A DNA stretch of 64,000 nt, from the NCBI GenBank assembly GCA_029259715.1, contig JAJDEP010000017.1:205011-269010 (forward strand), given 5' to 3'. This DNA comes from Planctomycetota bacterium (lineage in GTDB: Bacteria; Planctomycetota; B15-G4). The notes beneath the pieces are model-generated. The model ran no database searches and was not told the origin of the DNA. It was given only the letters and a program-made list of their open reading frames with translations. The position numbers and the translations under genes were made by a program. Shown here piece by piece: positions 58,293 to 64,000 of this stretch; the stretch's first letter is position 1, and each line of letters starts with the position of its first letter.

Positions 58293-59542
58293 GTGGTCAC
58301 CGGACGCCGCAGCAGGTGCAGCAGCGTGCCCACCGCGAAGGCCAGCGTGGCGTACAGGTAGTAGAGCAGTTGGAGCGGCACGACGAGCGGCAGCAGCAGC
58401 GGATGGGTGGCGCGCGCCATGAAGCGGTAGAAGGCCAGGTTGAGCAGCACGAGCAGCAACAGCAGCAGGGCCATCGCCCGGGTCGCGACCTGCACCACGC
58501 CCGGGTCGCCGGCCACCCCGGGCGCGAGCACGAGCAGACAACCGACGCCGGTGAGCGCGCCCACGACCAGCGCGGCCGGGGCCGCGGCGTCGCGACGGGT
58601 GAGCCCGTCGGCGGCCAGCACACCGCCGTAGGCCAGCAGCGGGAGCAGCAGCAGCGTCGGCAGCGACCACGCCCCCACGAGCCAGGCCGCGAGCAGGGCC
58701 AGGGCGAACACGCCCGACAGGCGTTGCGAACGCCGCAGGTTGAGATCGTCGGGCGCTCCGCCGGACGCGAGCACCAGGCGGGTCCAGGGCACGCCGCGAT
58801 CACGCACGTCGGTGCGGATCATGCCCCACAGCGTCCAGCGTTTGAGGTGCGTGACCTGGATGTCCTTCTGCAGCGCGATGCGGTGCCCCGCGCGGCACAG
58901 GCGCACCCCCAGTTCGATGTCCTCGATGCTGGGTCGTTCGTAGGCGGCCTGGTCGAAGCCGCCGTGGTCGAGGAACACCGCGCGCCGCATGGCTCCGCAA
59001 CCGCTCCAGAAGGTCGACGCGCGCTCGCGGCCGTGCTGGTGCACGAAGTGGTGTTGCAGGTTCCGGTAGCGGGACAGGAACGCCGGTTCGGCCGGCCGGT
59101 CGTCGTAGGAACCGAACAGGGCGTCGATCCGGGCGTCCGTTTCGAAGCTGCGGATGACCCGGTCGATGGTGTCCGGGTGCACACCGACGTCGGCGTCGAT
59201 GAACAGCAGCAACTCGGCTCGGGCCGCGCCGGCCCCGGCGTTGCGGGCTGCTGCCGGGCCGCCTTGTCGGGCCAGGTGGATCACCCGGGCGCCGTGCGCC
59301 CTGGCCACGTCGCCCGTGTCGTCCGTCGACGCGTCGTCCACCACGATCGTCTCGAAGTCACTGCGACTCGACGCGGCCAGACGCTCGAGGCAGGCGCGCA
59401 GCAACGGACCGGCATCGCGCGCCGGGACGACCACTGAGAGTTGTACGGGGACCGAGAGCCGTGCGGGGACTGAGAGCTGTACGGGAGCCGAGGACCGTCC
59501 CGGGGCCGAGGGCCGTGCGGGCGTCTGGTCCGCGGCGCTCAT
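58289..59542 (-). CDS. Family 2 glycosyltransferase with C-terminal membrane segments and an N-terminal repeat
   Basis: 417 residues. Residues 9-38 are five tandem hexapeptides (ARPSAP, GRSSAP, VQLSVP, ARLSVP, VQLSVV), the last of which is the start of the GT2 core VQLSVVVPARD. Then VVDDASTDDTGD near 68-79 and the metal motif FIDADVGV at 114-121. The C-terminal 120 residues have about four membrane segments (LALLAAWLVGAWSLPTLLLL, LLLLLLVLLNLAFYRFMA), so this is a membrane-embedded GT2, probably making a lipid-linked sugar for the next gene. The ATG overlaps the small membrane protein gene by 4 bp. Confidence 0.88.
   Translation of the reverse strand: MSAADQTPARPSAPGRSSAPVQLSVPARLSVPVQLSVVVPARDAGPLLRACLERLAASSRSDFETIVVDDASTDDTGDVARAHGARVIHLARQGGPAAARNAGAGAARAELLLFIDADVGVHPDTIDRVIRSFETDARIDALFGSYDDRPAEPAFLSRYRNLQHHFVHQHGRERASTFWSGCGAMRRAVFLDHGGFDQAAYERPSIEDIELGVRLCRAGHRIALQKDIQVTHLKRWTLWGMIRTDVRDRGVPWTRLVLASGGAPDDLNLRRSQRLSGVFALALLAAWLVGAWSLPTLLLLPLLAYGGVLAADGLTRRDAAAPAALVVGALTGVGCLLVLAPGVAGDPGVVQVATRAMALLLLLLVLLNLAFYRFMARATHPLLLPLVVPLQLLYYLYATLAFAVGTLLHLLRRPVTT
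59435..59524 (-). repeat. Five 18-bp tandem units encoding a hexapeptide repeat
   Basis: Units at 59435, 59453, 59471, 59489 and 59507, each 18 bp, follow CGAGAGCCGTGCGGGGAC with scattered changes. In the frame of the GT2 gene they give the hexapeptides of residues 9-38. The 3'-most coding unit contains the first strand of the GT2 fold, so the array grew by duplication of that segment. Confidence 0.85.
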
Positions 59543-59910
59543 CGGCGCTCGGGACGGCGGCCGTGACGCAGGTCGACCACGGCGTTGTAGATGCGGGCCA
59601 CGAGGTAGGCCGCCAGGAAGCCGCCTGCGAAGGCCCAGGCGAACCCGATCAGGCTGCCGATGAAGGTGACCTCGTATCCGAGGAAGAAGTGTCGCAGCAG
59701 GCCCAGGTGCTTGCCCACGTCCTGACCGCCCCGCAGGATCAGCCAGTTCGTGGCGACGAACAGCAGCAGGCCCGCCAGCAGCCCGGTGGTGATGCCCTGC
59801 ACCACGGCGTCGATGCGCACGACGCGACTGCGGACCGTCAGCTCGATGCGGTCCTCGTCGTCGCCGCCCAGCTGCTCGTCGCCGTCGACATGCGGGCCAG
59901 CCGGGGTCAT
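59539..59910 (-). CDS. Small two-TM membrane protein, paralogous to the C-terminal domain of the adjacent FAD oxidoreductase
   Basis: 123 residues. After an acidic N-terminus, two hydrophobic segments (ITTGLLAGLLLFVATNWLI, about 40-58, and YEVTFIGSLIGFAWAFAGGF, 79-98) enclose a short loop with GGQDVGKHLGLLRH. That loop and both helices match residues about 490-590 of the FAD oxidoreductase next to it: GGxxVGxxLGLL, GYxV, GSxxGF, GFL and NA recur at the same spacing. It is therefore a separate copy of the oxidoreductase's membrane domain. ATG at 59908-59910, 1 bp after the oxidoreductase stop; it overlaps the GT2 start by 4 bp. A membrane anchor or partner for the oxidoreductase or the GT2 is my inference. 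Confidence 0.78.
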   Translation of the reverse strand: MTPAGPHVDGDEQLGGDDEDRIELTVRSRVVRIDAVVQGITTGLLAGLLLFVATNWLILRGGQDVGKHLGLLRHFFLGYEVTFIGSLIGFAWAFAGGFLAAYLVARIYNAVVDLRHGRRPERR

Positions 59911-59911
59911 C

Positions 59912-61720
59912 TCAGATGTACTCCAACAGGTCGCGCATGAAGCCGCGCTCCACGCGTCGGCGCAACACGGAGAACCACAGGAACATGATCGCATTCCGCA
60001 TCAGCGCGAACAGCCAGCCCAGCAGGAAGCCGAACATCAGGCCGTAACCGAACCCCAGGAAGCTGCCCGCCACGGACACCGAGTACCCCGGCAGGTAGTG
60101 GGACAACAGGCCCAGCGTGCGACCGACCACCTCGCCACCCTGCGCGACGATCAACAGCGTGGCCAGGCACAACCCCAGGCCCAGCACGACGCCCGTCCCG
60201 GCCCCCAGCGCCAACCGGTCGATGCGCCCCAGCACCTCGGCCAGGCCCAGGCGGATCTGCGCCTCGACCCGACGCAGGTTGCGCCCGCGCTCCGCGCTGA
60301 CCTGTTCGTGGTACTCGGCCTCGGTGTTCACGGCCCACAGGTCGTTGCTCTCGCCGGACACCGCGTTGCGTGCGGCATACATGCCGGTGAGCATGGCGTG
60401 GTCCTGGTTGTCGTAACGATGGAGCCCGTTGCGGCCGATCGTCTGCAGGTTCTGTAGCGACCCGACGAACTCGCGCACCACGGCCAGGTGCTCGGCGTAG
60501 GCCGAGTCGTAGACGGGGTAGGACTTGGGCACGCGGAACACGCAGCCGTCCTCCACGTCTTCGCCCCGGGCCAGACCGATGGACTCCAGTTCGCGCTGCG
60601 CCAGGGCCACGAGTTCGTCGTCGGCCATGGTCCAGAGCTCGTCGCCCTCGTTGCAGAAGTACTCCAGCCCCAGGCTCGTCTTGCGGTCGTCCGGGACCAT
60701 GTCCGGACTCCAGTTCTTGAAGTTCTGGATGCGCCCCACCTGCACGGACGGATCGTGCACGTAGATCCAGTTGTCGGGGAACAGCCGGGGCTGATCGACG
60801 ATCACGCACACCGTGAGGAAGTCGCGGTGACGCAGCGCGCCGGCCGCAGCGAGCACGTCGTCCGGAGCGGGAGGGTCGAGGCGCTTGACCAGCTCGGTGA
60901 TCGGCATGCTGGAGATGAAGTCGGTGGCCTCGATCGAGCGGCGCGACCCGTTCACGCCCACCACGGCCCTGCGGATGTGCTGCCCGTCGCGCTCGATGCG
61001 CTCCAGCTCGCACTCCGTCTGCACCTCCCCGCCGCGCCCGGTGATGCTGTCGCGCACCGTCTCCCACATCATGCCGGGACCCAGGCGCGGGTAGTCGAAC
61101 TGCTCGATCAGCGTCGTGATCCTGCGCCCGGGCTTGACGAACATGCTCACCAGGGCCGACCGGAAGGACAGGTCCTTGATGCGCTGGGCCGCCCACTCGG
61201 CCTTGAGCTCGGAGCACGGGATGCCCCAGACCTTCTCGGTGTAGGTCTTGAAGAAGGTGCGGAAGAGGCGCCGACCGAAGCGGTTGGTGACCCACTCCTC
61301 GAAGGTGTCCTCGCGCGGATACGGGGACACCTGCCAACGCAGGTAACTCAGTCCCGTGAGCAGGCTCTCCACCAGACCGAGCCCCAGCAGCGCGTTGAGC
61401 GGCTTGAGCGGGTACTGGAAGAAGCGCTGCTTGAAGAAGATGCGTGAGAGCCGCGGACGCACCAGGAACTGGTCGCCCAGCACCTCGTGCCACATGCGGT
61501 CGACCTCGACGGCCTTGGTGAAGAAGCGGTGCCCCCCCATGTCGAAGCGGAAGCCCTTGTACTGCTCGGTGCGCGCCAATCCGCCCACCAGCGCTTCCTT
61601 CTCGAGCACCACGGGCCGGTGACCGGCCCTGCACAGCTCGTACGCAGCCGTCAGTCCGGCCGGCCCCGCGCCGATGACAACGAAGGTCCGTCCCTTGCTT
61701 CCGCCCATGTCTCCGTCCAC
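59912..61720 (-). CDS. FAD-dependent oxidoreductase (UDP-galactopyranose-mutase/amine-oxidase-like) with C-terminal membrane domain
   Basis: About 602 residues. Residues 12-45 form the FAD Rossmann fold VVIGAGPAGLTAAYE, then GGLARTEQYKGFRFDMGGHRFFTK (47-70), typical of protoporphyrinogen-oxidase and UDP-galactopyranose-mutase-like enzymes. FFKTYTEKVWGIPCSEL and GRNGLHRYDNQDHAM are further family segments. Residues about 490-602 are an added membrane domain with two helix pairs and a basic tail (VERGFMRDLL). It may change a sugar or a lipid-linked precursor next to GT2/GT87 enzymes; substrate is not readable. The start is GTG 61718-61720 with GAGG 6 bp upstream; the ATG at 61708 is an alternative. 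It is divergent from the GT4 gene. Confidence 0.85.
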   Translation of the reverse strand: MDGDMGGSKGRTFVVIGAGPAGLTAAYELCRAGHRPVVLEKEALVGGLARTEQYKGFRFDMGGHRFFTKAVEVDRMWHEVLGDQFLVRPRLSRIFFKQRFFQYPLKPLNALLGLGLVESLLTGLSYLRWQVSPYPREDTFEEWVTNRFGRRLFRTFFKTYTEKVWGIPCSELKAEWAAQRIKDLSFRSALVSMFVKPGRRITTLIEQFDYPRLGPGMMWETVRDSITGRGGEVQTECELERIERDGQHIRRAVVGVNGSRRSIEATDFISSMPITELVKRLDPPAPDDVLAAAGALRHRDFLTVCVIVDQPRLFPDNWIYVHDPSVQVGRIQNFKNWSPDMVPDDRKTSLGLEYFCNEGDELWTMADDELVALAQRELESIGLARGEDVEDGCVFRVPKSYPVYDSAYAEHLAVVREFVGSLQNLQTIGRNGLHRYDNQDHAMLTGMYAARNAVSGESNDLWAVNTEAEYHEQVSAERGRNLRRVEAQIRLGLAEVLGRIDRLALGAGTGVVLGLGLCLATLLIVAQGGEVVGRTLGLLSHYLPGYSVSVAGSFLGFGYGLMFGFLLGWLFALMRNAIMFLWFSVLRRRVERGFMRDLLEYI

Positions 61721-61811
61721 CGAGGTCCTCACCCTCCCTTTCGGACCGGGGGTGCGGACGGCTGATGGCAATACGGGGCACCCCGGCAGTGCTCGGCGCC
61801 GGGGCGTGACA

Positions 61812-61817
61812 TATCGT
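61812..61817 (+). promoter_or_regulatory. Candidate -10 box for the GT4 gene (leaderless)
   Basis: TATCGT lies 7 bp before the ATG at 61825, the same distance as in four other genes of the window. No ribosome binding site lies between. No -35 match. Confidence 0.35.
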
Positions 61818-61824
61818 GAGACCC

Positions 61825-62979
61825 ATGGGAGACAGGCCGCTGCGGCTCCTCATCATCGCCCCCTACCCGCTCTTCCCCCTGCACGCGGGGGGCAAGATCC
61901 GCATCGTCAAGCTGGCGCGGGAGCTGGCGACGCTGGGCGTGGAGGTCACGCTGGCCGCACCGTTCGCCTTCGGCGGGCAGCCGCCGACGGCCGAGCGCTT
62001 CGCCCTCGACAGCGTGAAGTACCCCTTCGTGCTGCCGGCGCTGCTCACCGACCGGCCCTTCCCGTACGGGGCCCTGGTCTCCTTCCACCCCGGCTACGGG
62101 GCCCTGCTGGCCCGCCACCGGGGCAGCTTCGACGTGCTCCAGATCGAGCACCCGGCCTTCGGCGACCTGATCGACGGACTGGCCCCGCCGGGCACGCCGG
62201 TGGTCTACGGCTCGCAGAACGTCGAATACGACTACGTCCGGGCGGAGTGCGGAGCCGCCTGGGTGCGCGGGCTGGCCGGACGGCGCATGCGGCGCCTGGA
62301 GCAGCGGCTGGTCCAGCGCTCGGCGGCGATCTTCGCCTGCGCGGCCACGGACGGGCGGCGCTTCGCCGAGCTGTACGGCGTCTCCCCAGACAAGATCAAG
62401 ATCGTTCCGAACGGCGTCGATCTACCGAACACGCAGTACCCCGACTCCAGGCAGCGGCTGCTGGAGCGTTTCCCCCGAATCGCGGGATACGACCAACTCG
62501 TGCTCTTCACCGGAAGCGACGTCGCTCACAACCGTGCGGGGGTGGACTACACCCTGCGCCAGCTCGCGCCGCGCCTGCCCGAGCACGGCTTCGTGATCCA
62601 GGGCCGCTGTGCGCGGCGCTTCGCCCGGCACCGGGCGACCAACGTCTTCCTGTACCCGGAGGGCGAGGACCTGCTGCCCTACCGCGGCGACGACACGCTG
62701 GCGATCAACCCCGTGACCAGCGGCTCGGGCACCAGCATGAAGGCGCTGCACTACCTGGCGCACGGCCTGCCGGTGGTCAGCACACCGTTCGGCATGCGCG
62801 GTCTCGACGACCTCGCGCCGTTCGTCGCCACGTCCGAACTCGAGCACTTCGCCGAGGCCCTGCAGCGCGATCACGCGCCGCCCGCCGACATGCGCGGACA
62901 ACTCGAGCCCTACACCTGGCGCCGCAGCGCCCACGCCGCGCGGGATGCCTACGCTGCGCTCCTGGGAGCCACGACGTGA
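61825..62979 (+). CDS. Family 4 glycosyltransferase without the four-cysteine insert
   Basis: About 384 residues, shorter than the Cys-type GT4s. LRLLIIAPYPLFPLHAGGKIRIVKLAREL is the N-terminal acceptor domain; VVYGSQNVEYDYV and VPNGVDLPNTQYPD mark the linker and second domain; EGEDLLPYRGDDTLAINPVTSGSGTSMKALHYLAHGLPVVS contains the donor-site residues, with GSGTSMKALHY where other GT4s have an E-x7-E motif, so it belongs to a WcaI- or capsule-type GT4 subgroup. None of the four cysteines is present. I start at ATG 61825 because TATCGT lies 7 bp upstream; GTG at 61816 is also possible. The sulfotransferase gene follows 45 bp later. Confidence 0.9.
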   Translation: MGDRPLRLLIIAPYPLFPLHAGGKIRIVKLARELATLGVEVTLAAPFAFGGQPPTAERFALDSVKYPFVLPALLTDRPFPYGALVSFHPGYGALLARHRGSFDVLQIEHPAFGDLIDGLAPPGTPVVYGSQNVEYDYVRAECGAAWVRGLAGRRMRRLEQRLVQRSAAIFACAATDGRRFAELYGVSPDKIKIVPNGVDLPNTQYPDSRQRLLERFPRIAGYDQLVLFTGSDVAHNRAGVDYTLRQLAPRLPEHGFVIQGRCARRFARHRATNVFLYPEGEDLLPYRGDDTLAINPVTSGSGTSMKALHYLAHGLPVVSTPFGMRGLDDLAPFVATSELEHFAEALQRDHAPPADMRGQLEPYTWRRSAHAARDAYAALLGATT

Positions 62980-63024
62980 GCCCGGCGATCCACACGCCCA
63001 GCCTCCTGAACCGGGACGAGTTCC

Positions 63025-64000
63025 GTGGGCGACGCCGCTAAGCGCCGACTGCTGCTGGTGGTCGGCGCCCATCGTTCCGGGACGTCCGCACTCACCCGCG
63101 TGCTGAACCTGGCGGGTGCCCACATCGGCACCGGCCTGATGCAGCCGGCCTTCGAGGACAACGAGCAGGGTTTCTGGGAAGCGGCCGACCTGGTCGAGCT
63201 GAACGACGCCGTGCTGCGGGAGCTGGGCTCGAGCTGGCGCGACACCACGCCGTTGCCCGCCGACTGGTGGCACGACGCGCGCATCACGCCCTACCGACAG
63301 CAGCTCGGTGAGTTGCTGGACCAACGCTTCGCCGACGCGTCGCTGGGCGTCTTCAAGGACCCCCGTCTGTGCCGCTTGCTCCCGCTGTGGACGCTGGCCC
63401 TCGACGACCGCGGCTACTCGCCCGCCTGCATCCTGATCTCGCGCCACCCGGGGGAGGTCGCCGCCTCGCTCGAACAGCGCAGCGGGATGCTGCGCCCGCG
63501 CGGACTGCTGTTGTGGCTCGATCACGTGCTGAGCGCCGAGGCCCTGACCCGTGGCTTCCCGCGGGCGTTCGTGACCTACGACCAACTGCTCGACGACTGG
63601 CGCACCACGCTGGCACACGTCACCGCGCAACTGCGCCTGGAGTGGCCGCGGGCCGTTCGGGAGGCAGCGGACGACATCGACGCGTTCCTGCAACCCGCGC
63701 TCAAGCGCCAGCGCGCCGACGGATCGCTCGAGGACCAGGCGGAGATCCCGGACTGGATCGCGACCGCCCACCGCGAATTGCGCCGGGCCGTCACCGACGG
63801 CGAAACCCAGGGCTTCCGGGAGCGCATGGATGCGCTCCAGCAGCAGTTCGTCACCGCGTCCCGCATCTACGCGCCGCTGATCACCGGGACGCAGCAAGAA
63901 CTCGAGCAACTGAGCGACAAGATCGCCAGCACCAGTCGCAAGTTGACCGCCGCGCACGACACGGCCGCGGCGGCGCAGGCTGAACTCGAGGCGCTCGCCG
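63025..64000 (+). CDS. Sulfotransferase family protein with coiled-coil C-terminus, cut by the window edge
   Basis: The first 325 residues are visible. GAHRSGTSALTRVL (residues 14-27) is the 5'-phosphosulfate binding loop of PAPS-dependent sulfotransferases; FKDPRLCRLLPLW (near 111) and ILISRHPGEVAASL are the 3'-phosphate site. This predicts transfer of sulfate to a glycan, as in many marine planctomycetes. From about residue 245 the sequence turns into heptad-like Glu/Gln/Ala-rich helix (QQELEQLSDKIASTSRKL) continuing past the edge, an unusual addition that could tether the enzyme. The only in-frame start is GTG at 63025, since a stop lies 6 codons upstream. It follows the GT4 gene, so the pair may install a sulfated sugar. 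Confidence 0.85.
   Translation, partial: MGDAAKRRLLLVVGAHRSGTSALTRVLNLAGAHIGTGLMQPAFEDNEQGFWEAADLVELNDAVLRELGSSWRDTTPLPADWWHDARITPYRQQLGELLDQRFADASLGVFKDPRLCRLLPLWTLALDDRGYSPACILISRHPGEVAASLEQRSGMLRPRGLLLWLDHVLSAEALTRGFPRAFVTYDQLLDDWRTTLAHVTAQLRLEWPRAVREAADDIDAFLQPALKRQRADGSLEDQAEIPDWIATAHRELRRAVTDGETQGFRERMDALQQQFVTASRIYAPLITGTQQELEQLSDKIASTSRKLTAAHDTAAAAQAELEALA

Noticed and set aside
59539..59910. Toxin of a toxin-antitoxin pair (small membrane protein)
   Set aside because: It matches the C-terminal membrane domain of the adjacent oxidoreductase and lacks an antitoxin partner.
1..64000. tRNA or rRNA genes, prophage or insertion sequences
   Set aside because: No cloverleaf-type or rRNA sequence was recognised in the gaps and no transposase, integrase or phage structural gene among the coding regions; a dedicated scan would be more reliable than reading by eye.

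Overview
The window is about 70 % GC and almost fully coding, with no gap over about 275 bp. I support 49 protein genes. I see no tRNA, rRNA, CRISPR array or insertion sequence. The best lineage marker is the 56-residue protein at 51402-51572, which looks like the small basic 'PVC signature' protein of Planctomycetes, Verrucomicrobia and Chlamydiae. With the high GC, outer-membrane porin, Wzm/Wzt exporter, TMTC-like TPR protein and large CarboxypepD-type proteins, this suggests a high-GC planctomycete. That placement is an inference.

Layout. 1-7403 (minus): a tightly overlapping run of glycosyltransferases (GTs), with a GT2-GT4 fusion and a coiled-coil protein. 7542-18775: an M3 peptidase (minus), two large membrane-anchored beta-sandwich proteins and an OprO/P-type porin (plus), then proS and a GT4 (minus). 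18961-28062: an SGNH-type membrane protein (plus), hisS-gdhA, a flavin disulfide oxidoreductase with a TVP38-family protein, and an unknown multi-pass membrane protein. 28190-37184 (minus): a second glycan block with three GT4s, three GT2s and two PIG-L deacetylases. 37215-38489: NhaA antiporter. 38675-45270 (minus): ABC glycan exporter (wzm, wzt), two GT2s, a GNAT and a ROK protein. 45270-54549 (minus): a sulfatase-fold protein without catalytic residues, a lipoprotein, der, queE, an aminotransferase, the small basic protein, a SPOR-like membrane protein, a TPR metallopeptidase and a YkgJ-like Cys-rich protein. 54713-64000: a TMTC-like protein (plus), a minus block with a GT87-like enzyme, a GT2 and a FAD oxidoreductase that shares a membrane domain with its neighbour, then a GT4 and a sulfotransferase (plus, cut by the edge).

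How it works together. About 17 glycosyltransferase domains plus deacetylase, acetyltransferase, sulfotransferase and an ABC-2 exporter of the Wzm/Wzt type point to synthesis, decoration and export of one or more complex surface glycans. Housekeeping genes (proS, hisS, gdhA, der, queE, nhaA) are interleaved. Most operon junctions overlap by 4 or 1 bp, so translational coupling is the main visible organising principle. Several genes show a -10-like hexamer exactly 7 bp before the start codon, consistent with leaderless transcripts.

Most notable: a four-cysteine insert shared by seven of eight GT4 domains; the degenerate sulfatase active site; a duplicated membrane domain in the FAD oxidoreductase and its neighbour; a dispersed 40-bp element that supplies TAG stop codons; and short tandem repeats at gene ends and starts.
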